Source: Flavobacteriales bacterium
GTDB lineage: Bacteria; Bacteroidota; Bacteroidia; Flavobacteriales_D; CAJJDF01
Length of the DNA stretch: 45,692 bases
Reading direction: 5' to 3'
Assembly: GCA_020630395.1 (NCBI GenBank)
Contig: JAHDBM010000021.1
Location: forward strand, 1-45,692
The notes beneath the pieces were generated by a model, which saw nothing but the letters and a program-made list of their open reading frames with translations, was not told the origin of the DNA and did no database searches. This document shows, piece by piece, positions 17,101 to 24,544 of the stretch. A program made the position numbers and the translations under genes. Positions within the stretch are counted from its first letter, which is position 1; the number at the start of each line of letters is the position of its first letter.

Positions 17101-18602
17101 TTAAAATTAAACTGAGGTACAGTATCTTTATAATTTATCATTCCATCAAAAGTCAAATTGGCATTTGGATCTTTTATAATAGCTTTTCCACTAAAAAAAG
17201 CATCATTAAAATCGCCATCAATAGTAACTTTTTTATAGGTATATCCCTTATAAGAAATTGAGCTTAAGATTCCATTTATTGATGCGTCATAGCCAGATCT
17301 ACTATTCCAAACGACATTAGATTTTAAGTTAGCGTTAGCATTACCAAAATCTTCCATTCGAAGAACTTTCCCGATTTCTAAATTAGAGGTTTCAATATTT
17401 CCATTAAATATGGAAGCATTAGTTGTTTTGTTTTCCCAATATCTTCCATCTGTTTTTACTTTTCCAAGATTAGTTATAGCCAATATATTACCTTTAAAAT
17501 CATTAAATTTTCCTTCAAGGTATCCACTTGCATTTATATTTCCGATACCGTTTAGTTCTTTTGGAAGAGTAAGCATTTCTCCTTTTTGAAAAGGAGGGAT
17601 ATTAATTTTTTGAAGCTCGTTTTCATTTGATTTAAAGTCGCTTATTAAGGCCTTAAAACTTGTTTGTTTAGTGTAAGGGAGACCCTTCATGGCTAGATCT
17701 CCTTTGTAATAGGTGTTATTATCTAGTTTAATAAATAGGTTGTTGGTTTTAAAATCAGCAACTGTACCTTCAAAGTAGCCACTAAATTGAATTTTTCTAT
17801 TTATGCCTTCAAAAAATGGGGTGAAAAAAGTAAGATCTTTAAGGTTTAAAACAGAAGTGTTAAAATCACTTTTCATGACTACTTTTGTTTCAAAATTATC
17901 TTCAAAATCTTCTGGATCTTCAAATTCAAATCTAAAAAAATCAGTAGTTATGTTAGAATTGTTTATTTCAAATTCTAATGTGTTTAATTGAGCAAAATTA
18001 GAATCAATTTCTAAATCTCCAGTGAGTGATTTTAAGTCAAAACCACTTTTTTCGTTAGCAGATAGATGTTCTATTTTGGCAGTGGTATTAGATCCATTGT
18101 TTCTAAAATCCCTTAAGGATAGATTAATGTTTTTGACGGCTAAGTCTCTAAAATCCATACCATAGTATATGGCTTTACCTCTTTTGTCAATAAAATAAAG
18201 ACTGCTGTTTTTTAATGCTATATGATCTCCTTCAATGATAAATGTATTTCCGCTTTTAGATTTCTTTTTATCATTAGCAAAATGATCTAAGATGAACTGA
18301 AAACTAAACCCTTTTTGATTAGGAGGTTTTATTAATTTAATATTTGCTTCATCAAGTGTTAGGGAAGAAATGATCACTTTATCATTTTTTAAGCTAATAT
18401 CTTCAATATTTACTAGAATAGATTTAGTGTCTAAAACAGTATCATTAAATAGGTCAAGTAATTTAATGCCTTCTATCGAAATTTTACTAAATGGATGGAT
18501 GTCAACTTTATCAATTTTTACTGTGGTGTTTAACTCTTTTGATAAGTTTTTGGCTAGCTGTTGGGCAAAAAAAGTTTGAACATTTGAAAACCTTAGAGAC
18601 AA
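14169..18602 (-). CDS. tamB: TamB-like AsmA/DUF490 protein; annotated from TTG, true N-terminus probably further upstream
   Basis: The 1477-residue product has the long beta-rich body of TamB/AsmA-type envelope proteins (repeated 'GNINASGYLEG', 'DLEIDSNFAQ', 'VYGDIMRGKGNGNLNI') and the C-terminal DUF490 region (FEIQLPRADENAKTAL...RFLPQNNF...VDIGLNYRPGD...VRAFSRTNEYDVTN). Such proteins span the periplasm and are linked to phospholipid transport or barrel assembly. The first standard start, TTG 18602, gives SLRFSNVQTFFAQQLAKNLS but omits the expected membrane anchor. In the same frame, 18603-18704 encodes KKIKKVGKISLHLILIIIEL..., a good anchor, but that stretch has no ATG, GTG or TTG and is preceded by TAA (18705-18707). 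An ATT at 18696-18698 or a nonsense mutation after the ATG at 18729-18731 are the possibilities. Confidence 0.85.
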   Translation of the reverse strand: MSLRFSNVQTFFAQQLAKNLSKELNTTVKIDKVDIHPFSKISIEGIKLLDLFNDTVLDTKSILVNIEDISLKNDKVIISSLTLDEANIKLIKPPNQKGFSFQFILDHFANDKKKSKSGNTFIIEGDHIALKNSSLYFIDKRGKAIYYGMDFRDLAVKNINLSLRDFRNNGSNTTAKIEHLSANEKSGFDLKSLTGDLEIDSNFAQLNTLEFEINNSNITTDFFRFEFEDPEDFEDNFETKVVMKSDFNTSVLNLKDLTFFTPFFEGINRKIQFSGYFEGTVADFKTNNLFIKLDNNTYYKGDLAMKGLPYTKQTSFKALISDFKSNENELQKINIPPFQKGEMLTLPKELNGIGNINASGYLEGKFNDFKGNILAITNLGKVKTDGRYWENKTTNASIFNGNIETSNLEIGKVLRMEDFGNANANLKSNVVWNSRSGYDASINGILSSISYKGYTYKKVTIDGDFNDAFFSGKAIIKDPNANLTFDGMINYKDTVPQFNFKSNITSINLQALNLTTDSVSRIICVEVDINGEGSNPDNANGYAILNNLSYYQDGKEYEAEEIEIVASPKDDGRILNLTSSLLDATIDGRFKISELGKCIDYIASQTAPALYEDKDSIVLENQNFSFNALVKDYKPINMLFTPEVNFSKNTFIVGKFNAETSHFNILFKSDTVVALERTFIGIDGYLKKPKEEVKADINFEKIFFNENSAIDNVTVKTILKDNLLTPSITWRSDDNENYGYLQGNGYWYSLDYFDFLILPSYIHFNNMTWKTSEDATFIMDGDELIFNGWEARNQNNEAISAVGTISPDPEDQLNLYLDNFKLENLNSIIGDNNVQYYGEINGSSCISDLYNTIAITSDFNVKDLKVNTELIGNLTFNTDWENDKNRMMGKGELIREGKNAFDFLGFYYPFKKENALDFVCEMDETPIAFVSSYLVDNGISELYGYVSGDIKISGMPQQPLLNGKTKFDNIGFKVDYLNTYYDFTGEVFVEENDIYTNNVIEIRDMTDNLAMFNGAIYHENFSNFDFNIFIDIPQKIYARGYDKRMRPFNGSKQIDNKFYCLNTNSNLNSDFYGNVYATGDINIEGYEDEIAITVNAKTRKGTVFTLPLYGSSEVALEDYIIFTDSTTSVEEEETINLSGLELDLNIEATPDAELQIIFDEVYGDIMRGKGNGNLNISVDKNEEIKMTGKYVIEEGDYLFTLGVLNFENIINKKFEIANGSMVNWYGDPYNAEIDINAIYKLKASLFDIMTSYSDEEKARYKNRSDVECYMNLTQSLMRPDIKFEIQLPRADENAKTALSNLVQTEQELNKQVFSLLILNRFLPQNNFANDETRSGSGAISSTASELLSNQVSNWLSQLSKDVDIGLNYRPGDNISNDELAVALSTELLNDRLVISSNFGVSAGNEVNQNPNALIGDVSVEYKLNEDGTFRVRAFSRTNEYDVTNANQSATTQGAGLYYKKEFNGWKDFFKRKKKKNR

Positions 18603-18753
18603 AGTTCCTGCTATTGATAAAAAAATAGTGAGTTCTATTATTATCAGTATTAGGTGTAGCGATATCTTTCCTACTTTTTTAATTTTTTTGTCGTTAATTT
18701 TGAGTTACGTTATAACATCATCTAAAATCATTCCAAAACCTCACGAAAATAAC

Positions 18754-18761
18754 TAAATTTG
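18754..18761 (+). promoter_or_regulatory. -7 promoter element for tsaD
   Basis: TAAATTTG matches the Bacteroidota -7 consensus TAnnTTTG exactly and lies 16 nt before the tsaD ATG at 18778. At the -33 position (18731-18733, 20-nt spacing) the sequence is TTC rather than TTG, so the match is partial. Confidence 0.4.
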
Positions 18762-18777
18762 ATGACTATTTAAGAGA

Positions 18778-19812
18778 ATGAGCACACCAACAAAAGACAT
18801 TTATATTTTAGGGATCGAATCTTCTTGTGATGATACATCAGCTGCTGTCATAAAAAACGGTAAAATTTTATCAAATGTTATCGCTCGTCAAGATATTCAT
18901 GCAAAGTATGGAGGTGTTGTTCCCGAGTTAGCATCTAGAGCTCATCAACAACATATTATACCCACAGTTTCAGTTGCTTTAGAGCAGGCTGGAATATCTA
19001 AACACGATCTTTCTGGAATTGCTTTTACAAGAGGTCCTGGTTTAATGGGAGCATTGTTGGTAGGGACTTCTTTTGCTAAATCTTTAGCAATGGCTCTTGA
19101 TATTCCACTAATTGAGGTTAACCACATGCAGGGGCATGTGTTGGCTCATTTTATTGAAAAGGAAGGAGAAGACAAAGTAAACCCTTCATTTCCCTTCTTA
19201 TGTTTAACTGTTTCGGGCGGGCATACTCAATTAGTTAAAGTAAGCGATTACTTTGATATGGAAGTAATGGGAGAAACCATGGATGATGCTGCAGGTGAAG
19301 CTTTTGATAAAATGGCTAAAATACTCGGTTTCCCATATCCTGGAGGTCCATTAATTGATAGGTACGCTAAAGAAGGAGATAAAACTGCGTTTACTTTTTC
19401 TCATCCGCAAACTAAAGAGTATACTTATAGTTTTAGTGGGTTAAAAACTCAGTTTATGAATTTTATCCGTAATAATGAACAAAAAAACGCACAATTTGTT
19501 GAACAACATAAAGCTGATATTTGTGCATCTATTCAAGACATTATTATTAAAGTTTTATTTGCTAAACTAAAAAAGCTAGCAGAAGCAGAAGGAATTAAAG
19601 ACATTGCAATAGCTGGAGGTGTATCGGCAAATAGTCAACTAAGACAAGAACTTTTTGATCTTGGTGTTAAAAAAGGCTGGAGAACATTTATACCTAACTT
19701 TGAATATTGTACTGATAATGCAGGAATGATTGCTATAACGGGTTATCATAAATATTTAAGAGGAGAGTTTGTAGGTCAGGATATTACTCCAATGGCTCGG
19801 CTAAAAATTTAA
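18778..19812 (+). CDS. tsaD: tRNA N6-adenosine threonylcarbamoyltransferase TsaD
   Basis: This 344-residue ASKHA-fold enzyme transfers the threonylcarbamoyl group to A37 of ANN-decoding tRNAs, working with TsaB, TsaC and TsaE. Visible family features are the N-terminal ILGIESSCDDTSAAV, the metal-binding H116 and H120 (NHMQGH), LTVSGGHTQLV, the GEAFDKMAKILG...PGGP segment and the C-terminal GGVSANSQLR and CTDNAGMIA. The length is standard. It is divergent from the TamB-like gene; the partner tsa genes are not in the window. Confidence 0.97.
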   Translation: MSTPTKDIYILGIESSCDDTSAAVIKNGKILSNVIARQDIHAKYGGVVPELASRAHQQHIIPTVSVALEQAGISKHDLSGIAFTRGPGLMGALLVGTSFAKSLAMALDIPLIEVNHMQGHVLAHFIEKEGEDKVNPSFPFLCLTVSGGHTQLVKVSDYFDMEVMGETMDDAAGEAFDKMAKILGFPYPGGPLIDRYAKEGDKTAFTFSHPQTKEYTYSFSGLKTQFMNFIRNNEQKNAQFVEQHKADICASIQDIIIKVLFAKLKKLAEAEGIKDIAIAGGVSANSQLRQELFDLGVKKGWRTFIPNFEYCTDNAGMIAITGYHKYLRGEFVGQDITPMARLKI

Positions 19813-19899
19813 TTTTACAAGTTTCAGTTATTTTTTTGCATTTACACTTTTTAAATTAATCATCAATTTTGAGCGTATTAATTATTAAAATGTTTCCGT

Positions 19900-20376
19900 A
19901 TGAAAAAGTTGAATTTTATCATCATTACTAGTTTTTTTATTATTAGTTGCTCTAAAGAAATCTTCTTAAAAAAAGAGAACAATGAATATCCAAAAATAAC
20001 AACAAGTTTAACAAGTGATTGTATAAAGGAAGTTAGAGGAAAATGGGAGATAGTTTCTATTGAAGATTCTATGGGTAATATACTAAATCCATTTATTGAC
20101 ACGGTTATATTTAGCATTGATTCTTGCGAGTGGTTTGCAGATACTGTTTGGTATAATATATATGAGCCTAATACTAGCTTTGCTAATGCTTTATATAGTA
20201 TAGATTGCGAAAATGGTATATTTACTTTAGGTCATTTATCTTGTGGAGTTTTCTTTGAACATTACAGAGTAATTAAGCTTAATAATAATGTGTTAGAGTT
20301 TGTTTATGATCCAATATTAAATGGAGGACAAAGAAATTCTTTTTGGGGATATAGATATAAATACCATAAAATTTAA
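19900..20376 (+). CDS. putative lipoprotein, possible lipocalin-like fold
   Basis: The 158-residue product starts MKKLNFIIITSFFIISCSKE, a lipoprotein signal with the cysteine at residue 17. The mature part contains VRGKWEIVSIEDSMGN and later beta-strand-like segments with paired cysteines (SLTSDC, SIDSCEWF, SIDCENG, LSCGVFF). A 'GKWEIVS' start is common in lipocalin-like lipoproteins of Bacteroidota, but this assignment is tentative. It lies 5 nt before an AraC regulator gene on the same strand. Confidence 0.7.
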   Translation: MKKLNFIIITSFFIISCSKEIFLKKENNEYPKITTSLTSDCIKEVRGKWEIVSIEDSMGNILNPFIDTVIFSIDSCEWFADTVWYNIYEPNTSFANALYSIDCENGIFTLGHLSCGVFFEHYRVIKLNNNVLEFVYDPILNGGQRNSFWGYRYKYHKI

Positions 20377-20381
20377 AAATT

Positions 20382-21140
20382 ATGTTTTTCGATTTAGAAA
20401 TAATAAATGCCAAAACATCTAATGATATTGATCGAGCACATAGACACGATTTTTTTGAATTATTTGTTTTAGAGGGGGTTGGAAAACATTTGATAGACTT
20501 TAACACGTATACTTTTAGTGAATATACAGCTCATATTATTTGTCCAAAACAAGTACACTGGTTAAATAGAGAAATTGAAACTAAAGGGTTTGTGATGAAA
20601 TTTGATAGACTTTATTTGTCAGAAAATAAATTATTGAAAGCGTTTTATCAGCAGGTATTTTTTAATCATAATTTTAAACCTGTTCAACCAATTTCTGCCA
20701 AAGTGTTTGAAATCGCTACTACATTATTTAGTGATATTAAAAAGGAAATAAGTGTAATGAATCATCATGCATTAGTTTCTTATATAACATCTAATTTAAT
20801 TGTTGGTACTGATAACGAAAGTAATAACTCGGTTTTTGATCAATTTATGGTATTGTTAGAAGAAAACTATAAAGAAAAACGTAATGTGACTGAATATGCT
20901 AGTGAAATTGATGTTTCGCTAAAAAAACTTAATGAATTAGTTAAGAAAAGAACTGGGCTTAGTGCAAAACAATTTATTAAAGAAAGATTGTTTTTAGAAG
21001 CAAAAAGAATGTTGTTTCATGGAAAACTATCGGTTAAAGAGATTGCATATCATTTAAATTTTAATGAACCTGCTCATTTTAGCAATTTTTTTAAAAAAGA
21101 ATCGGGAGTATATCCAAATGAATTTAGAAAGCAAAGTTGA
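20382..21140 (+). CDS. AraC-family transcriptional regulator
   Basis: The 252-residue protein has an N-terminal cupin-like sensor (RAHRHDFFELFVLEGVGKHLIDF, about residues 20-45) and a C-terminal pair of helix-turn-helix motifs from about residue 150. The second helix region reads LSVKEIAYHLNFNEPAHFSNFFKKESGVYPNEFRK, the canonical AraC/XylS signature. It should bind DNA as an activator responding to a small molecule that cannot be named from sequence. The gene follows a lipoprotein gene by 5 nt and is convergent with the TIGR02117 gene (7-nt gap). A regulatory target nearby is not evident. Confidence 0.93.
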   Translation: MFFDLEIINAKTSNDIDRAHRHDFFELFVLEGVGKHLIDFNTYTFSEYTAHIICPKQVHWLNREIETKGFVMKFDRLYLSENKLLKAFYQQVFFNHNFKPVQPISAKVFEIATTLFSDIKKEISVMNHHALVSYITSNLIVGTDNESNNSVFDQFMVLLEENYKEKRNVTEYASEIDVSLKKLNELVKKRTGLSAKQFIKERLFLEAKRMLFHGKLSVKEIAYHLNFNEPAHFSNFFKKESGVYPNEFRKQS

Positions 21141-21147
21141 TGTTAGG

Positions 21148-21792
21148 TTATTTATATAGTGAAAGAACACCAAAATCATAAGGCGTCCATAAACAAGATT
21201 TTAGCCCTGCATATCTAAAAGCATTATTAACCCATGTGTTGCACGTTTTTAAGCAAGAGTAACTACCATTCGCTAAATAGAAATTATCATGTAATCCATA
21301 ACTAGTTGGTAGTATTGTTTTTTTGCCTGTTACATTAACATTAAATGAATTATAAATATATGTATTCAGTAGCTTTAATTGTTTTTCAGAAAGTGGAACT
21401 ATTACCCAATTAGGATCAGTGGCTGAATGTTTTGTAACATGCATAAGCGTTTCACTCTTTAAAAATAATGCAGTACATACATTACTAAATTTAAGATCAT
21501 TCCAAGTTTTAGTATTGAGGTAAAAGTTTTTATCTCCCCATCCAAACGAAATATATTGTTCTTTACTGGTTATAGATAAATTTTTTGTCAAATAACATTC
21601 AATAGATTCAGTAGGAATAATAATATCAAGATGTATTCCATTAGAGTTTAGGTATATGACTTTCTCTTTATTTAAAACCTCTTTAGGACTGATGATATTA
21701 TAAGTCAATCCTAAAGAGATTATACTATAAGTTATTGGAATTAATAGTAAAATGACTATTGTCAAACTAAATATCCTAATAACTTTTTTCAT
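21148..21792 (-). CDS. TIGR02117/DUF2459 family protein
   Basis: The 214-residue protein has an N-terminal membrane segment (about residues 7-32) and the family segments VIYLNSNGIHLDIIIP, YISFGWGDKNFYLNT, LHVTKHSATDPN and SYSCLKTCNTWVNNAFRYAGLKSCLWTP. The Cys/His-containing blocks (NGIHLD, CLKTCNTW) resemble a papain/NlpC-like arrangement, but activity is unproven for DUF2459. It is the last gene of a minus-strand unit after the small lipoprotein (5-nt gap) and the DUF4349 gene. Confidence 0.85.
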   Translation of the reverse strand: MKKVIRIFSLTIVILLLIPITYSIISLGLTYNIISPKEVLNKEKVIYLNSNGIHLDIIIPTESIECYLTKNLSITSKEQYISFGWGDKNFYLNTKTWNDLKFSNVCTALFLKSETLMHVTKHSATDPNWVIVPLSEKQLKLLNTYIYNSFNVNVTGKKTILPTSYGLHDNFYLANGSYSCLKTCNTWVNNAFRYAGLKSCLWTPYDFGVLSLYK

Positions 21793-21797
21793 GGTTA

Positions 21798-22025
21798 TTA
21801 ATTACCTTCAACTTCAGTTTTAACCATTTCAATTAAGTCAGTTTTAGTTGAATCTGTTTGGTTGATAATAGTATCGGTAATTTGTTGTGTAGCTGAATCA
21901 ATTGCTTGATCAATAGTGTTTACTATGTTCTCTACTTCAATAAGTTCATCTACTGTTTTTTCTTCTGCGCAAGATGACATTCCTAATGCGATCATTGCTA
22001 ATACTAACATTGCTGTTTTTTTCAT
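21798..22025 (-). CDS. small acidic lipoprotein
   Basis: The 75-residue product has a lipoprotein signal (MKKTAMLVLAMIALGMSSC, cysteine at 19) and a short mature part rich in D, E, T and Q that is probably helical (VDELIEVENIVNTIDQAIDSATQQITDTI). No family is recognised. It lies between the DUF4349 gene (25 nt upstream) and the TIGR02117 gene (5 nt downstream). Confidence 0.75.
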   Translation of the reverse strand: MKKTAMLVLAMIALGMSSCAEEKTVDELIEVENIVNTIDQAIDSATQQITDTIINQTDSTKTDLIEMVKTEVEGN

Positions 22026-22050
22026 GTTGTTTGTTTTTTTGATTTATAGT

Positions 22051-22926
22051 TTATTTTTTGATTTTATTTTTTCTCAACCATCTTCTTAGTAAAAAGAATG
22101 TGATTGTACCAATGATTAATAATGGCCATAGGTAAATAAGAATTAAAACAATAGTTTCAATAACTTTCCATCCACCATTAAAAGCACTTTTAGATTTGCT
22201 TCCAAATGTTCTATTGTAGGCTTGTGGTTGTTCTACATGATCTACTTCTTCATAAAGATTCATGTTTATGGTGCTATAAGAAGATTTTGCATTTATATAC
22301 TTCATTCTTCCTTTTGCTACTTCAATTTCTTCTTGTACCAATTGAATTTGTTTCTCTGTGTTAAGAACCTCTGTTACGGTTTTAGTTTTAGACCTAAGAA
22401 TTTCTTCATATCGTTTTTTTACTTCTTCTTTAACTTTTATTCTGTTTTCTAGATCAATATATTCACCCGTCACATCTTGTGATGTAATGTTATTGTAGTC
22501 AACAAATTTGGCTACTCGATTTGATTTAGATATAAAATCTTCGAAATGAATTGATGGTACATTAAATGTAAGATCATTAGCCTTTTCATATTGGGTTTGA
22601 TTAAATTTCATGTTGGCTACATAACCTCCATAAGTTTTTGCTAATGCAATTACTGCTTGTGTGGCACTATCAACATTATTTACTAAAAATCGGCTAGTGG
22701 CATTTTTAATTATTTTTAAATCTTGTTGTTTAATATCTCCTGATAAAATTGGAGTAACTGAAGATTCTGTATATTCTTCTTCTGTTTCTTTTGCATAACT
22801 TATTTCTTCCACATAAGAAATAAAATTATCTTCGGGTGCATAATTACGATCAGCATTCATATTAGAACAAGAGGCAAATAAAATACAAATGCCTACAACA
22901 GGTGATATAAATTTTTTAATTTCCAT
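22051..22926 (-). CDS. DUF4349 domain-containing lipoprotein
   Basis: The 291-residue protein starts with a lipoprotein-type signal (MEIKKFISPVVGICILFASC). It contains the DUF4349 core: QQDLKIIKNATSRFLVNNVDSATQAVIALAKTYGGYVAN, FNVPSIHFEDFISK, the ITSQDVTGEYIDLENRIK segment, a coiled coil (about 165-205) and SSYSTINMNLYE. A C-terminal membrane helix (about 256-282) followed by RRWLRKNKIKK places the C-terminus in the cytoplasm. DUF4349 function is unknown. It is first of a three-gene minus-strand unit and is divergent from the gene at 23058. Confidence 0.88.
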   Translation of the reverse strand: MEIKKFISPVVGICILFASCSNMNADRNYAPEDNFISYVEEISYAKETEEEYTESSVTPILSGDIKQQDLKIIKNATSRFLVNNVDSATQAVIALAKTYGGYVANMKFNQTQYEKANDLTFNVPSIHFEDFISKSNRVAKFVDYNNITSQDVTGEYIDLENRIKVKEEVKKRYEEILRSKTKTVTEVLNTEKQIQLVQEEIEVAKGRMKYINAKSSYSTINMNLYEEVDHVEQPQAYNRTFGSKSKSAFNGGWKVIETIVLILIYLWPLLIIGTITFFLLRRWLRKNKIKK

Positions 22927-22954
22927 GACAATAGATTTTGTGTTTTGGTTTATT

Positions 22955-22962
22955 CAAAATTA
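22955..22962 (-). promoter_or_regulatory. -7 promoter element for the DUF4349 unit
   Basis: On the minus strand this reads TAATTTTG, an exact match to TAnnTTTG, 28 nt before the ATG at 22926. No TTG is present at the expected -33 distance, so the call rests on the -7 match and position. Confidence 0.35.
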
Positions 22963-23000
22963 TTGTGGGAAGAAAATTTCTCTAGGAAAAAGAGTTGTAA

Positions 23001-23023
23001 TACCTTTGTAAAACGTTTTACAA
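23001..23023 (+). promoter_or_regulatory. -7 element overlapped by an 18-bp perfect palindrome (candidate operator)
   Basis: TACCTTTG (23001-23008) matches TAnnTTTG. Overlapping it, TTGTAAAACGTTTTACAA (23006-23023) is a perfect 18-bp palindrome with a central CG and would cover the transcription start. It lies 35 nt before the TTG start of the gene at 23058. The central CG with A/T flanks is the layout of many LacI/GalR-family operators, but no such regulator is in the window. Confidence 0.5.
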
Positions 23024-23057
23024 GAATTAGTTTATTGTTTTTCAGTTTTTTATATAG

Positions 23058-23972
23058 TTGAAGGAAGAGTCGCAAATAGTATTCGAAAAGTTAAAAAAAG
23101 TAGTTGAAACTGCTTTTTTACAAGACCATACAACCGAATTTGAGGATATTTCTCAATGGAAAGGACAAGATATTGCAAATTTTCAAGAAGATCTCTTTGA
23201 AAAAACTAGAGGTACAATTAGTGAAAAATGGTTTTATAGTTACTTTAAAAAAGAAACAGAAAAACTACCTAGAATTGATATGTTAAATATGTTATGTGTG
23301 TATTGCGGATATCAAAATTGGGCTCAATTTAAAGAAACACACACACAAAGTTTACAAACAGAAAATGTTACATTTTATAAAAAATATGAGCTAATTCTTA
23401 TTCCTGTAATTTTTGCAATTGTAATAGGTGCAGCTTATTTATTTTTCCCTTCTAAAAATAAATTTAGCTTTTGTTTTGTAGATGATAACACCAATAACAA
23501 GATTACAAATGCTATAGAAATAATAGTATTAAGGGATAATGAATCTCCTATATATGCTAAAACAGATTCTAATGGCTGTTTTGTTTGGGAAACCGAAAAA
23601 GAACATATTACGGCTATAATCAAATCACCTTATCATAAAACCGATACGATTAACCGATCAATAAGTGCTCAAGGAAAAGAACGTATTAAACTGGTTACTG
23701 ATGATTATGCACTGATGATTCATTATTATTCTACGTCTAATGTAAAAGATTGGAAAAAAAGAAGAAATCATTTAGGTAATATCATTCATGCTGATGCAGT
23801 TATTTATCAAGTTTTAGACGGAAATATAGGAGTAGAATTATACACTAAAAAAGAGTTTATTAATAAGCTTACACTCCCTACTAGCAGTTTAAAGAATATT
23901 GATGTAATCAATACAAAATATAAAGATGGAAAGATTATTAGTTTAAAGTTTAATATTAGAGTAGATGAGTAA
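23058..23972 (+). CDS. membrane protein with an N-terminal helical domain and a periplasmic beta domain
   Basis: The 304-residue product starts at TTG (23058); no in-frame ATG fits. Residues 1-92 form a helical cytoplasmic domain ending LPRIDMLNMLCVYCGYQNWAQFKE. This resembles the end of an N-terminal domain I recall from Bacteroidota membrane proteins (TLDILARFLGYEDWEDF-type), which looks DNA- or partner-binding. One membrane helix follows (about 113-130: LILIPVIFAIVIGAAYLF). The C-terminal half includes a carboxypeptidase-regulatory-like beta segment (SPIYAKTDSNGCFVWETEKEHITAIIKSP). A one-component membrane sensor is possible but unproven. It overlaps the next gene by 8 nt and sits behind the palindrome at 23006. 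Confidence 0.7.
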   Translation: MKEESQIVFEKLKKVVETAFLQDHTTEFEDISQWKGQDIANFQEDLFEKTRGTISEKWFYSYFKKETEKLPRIDMLNMLCVYCGYQNWAQFKETHTQSLQTENVTFYKKYELILIPVIFAIVIGAAYLFFPSKNKFSFCFVDDNTNNKITNAIEIIVLRDNESPIYAKTDSNGCFVWETEKEHITAIIKSPYHKTDTINRSISAQGKERIKLVTDDYALMIHYYSTSNVKDWKKRRNHLGNIIHADAVIYQVLDGNIGVELYTKKEFINKLTLPTSSLKNIDVINTKYKDGKIISLKFNIRVDE

Positions 23973-24483
23973 CCTAAGGAGTTATATAATGTGTTATACT
24001 TTCCCTATTTTGTTAGTAGGTATATTGTTTTTTTCTTGTGGAAGAGTGGAAAGAAGTGAAAACAGTGCAGTCACAGAAGCAGAAGATAGCTTAATTGAAG
24101 CTAAAGAAAATGTAAATGATGCAGCCGAAATAAGTGAGCAAACTATTGATTGGAACTCTGTTAATTCACTTGTTGAGCAGAAATTTCAAGAAGCAACAGA
24201 CCTTTATGGTTTAATAAACGACTCCTTGTTACCAGCTGAAATGAAATTGGAGGCTGAGAAAACATTAGAATCTTTCGTGAAAACAAAAAAAGATAGAGAA
24301 GAAGAATTAGGTAAAGTTGAAATTCTTTCAATTAACCCAACAACATCTAATGATAATTATGCTACTGTTGTATATACCTTAAATGGGGTTAAACACGAAA
24401 CATTTATTATTATTGACAGAAAAAATATTGCTATGGAAGATGGAGTATTTCAGGCATTAGAAGTTACGATAGGAGAGTTTTAA
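23965..24483 (+). CDS. putative lipoprotein
   Basis: The 172-residue product has a signal region with lipobox (ILLVGILFFSCGRVERSE), an acidic helical stretch (AVTEAEDSLIEAKENVNDAAE) and a compact C-terminal alpha/beta part (VEILSINPTTSNDNYATVVYTLNGVKHETFIIIDRK). The start at 23965 overlaps the upstream gene's stop; a second ATG at 23989 is an alternative. No family is recognised. Its coupling to the membrane protein at 23058 suggests a joint role. Confidence 0.7.
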   Translation: MSNLRSYIMCYTFPILLVGILFFSCGRVERSENSAVTEAEDSLIEAKENVNDAAEISEQTIDWNSVNSLVEQKFQEATDLYGLINDSLLPAEMKLEAEKTLESFVKTKKDREEELGKVEILSINPTTSNDNYATVVYTLNGVKHETFIIIDRKNIAMEDGVFQALEVTIGEF

Positions 24484-24487
24484 TAAA

Positions 24488-24521
24488 AAACTCCACTAAT
24501 CAATTAAGAATAGTAGAGTTT
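24488..24521. terminator. hairpin between convergent genes
   Basis: AAACTCCACTA (24488-24498) pairs with TAGTAGAGTTT (24511-24521) with one mismatch and a 12-nt loop. It lies between the lipoprotein gene (stop at 24483) and the convergent T9SS protein gene (stop at 24545), flanked by A and T tracts. Confidence 0.5.
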
Positions 24522-24544
24522 AATTTTGGTTGTATTACCAGTCA

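Noticed and set aside
22222-22452. Plus-strand open frame rich in F, Y and I opposite the DUF4349 gene
   Set aside because: The composition is that of the reverse of a Lys/Glu-rich coiled coil and the minus-strand gene has clear family motifs.
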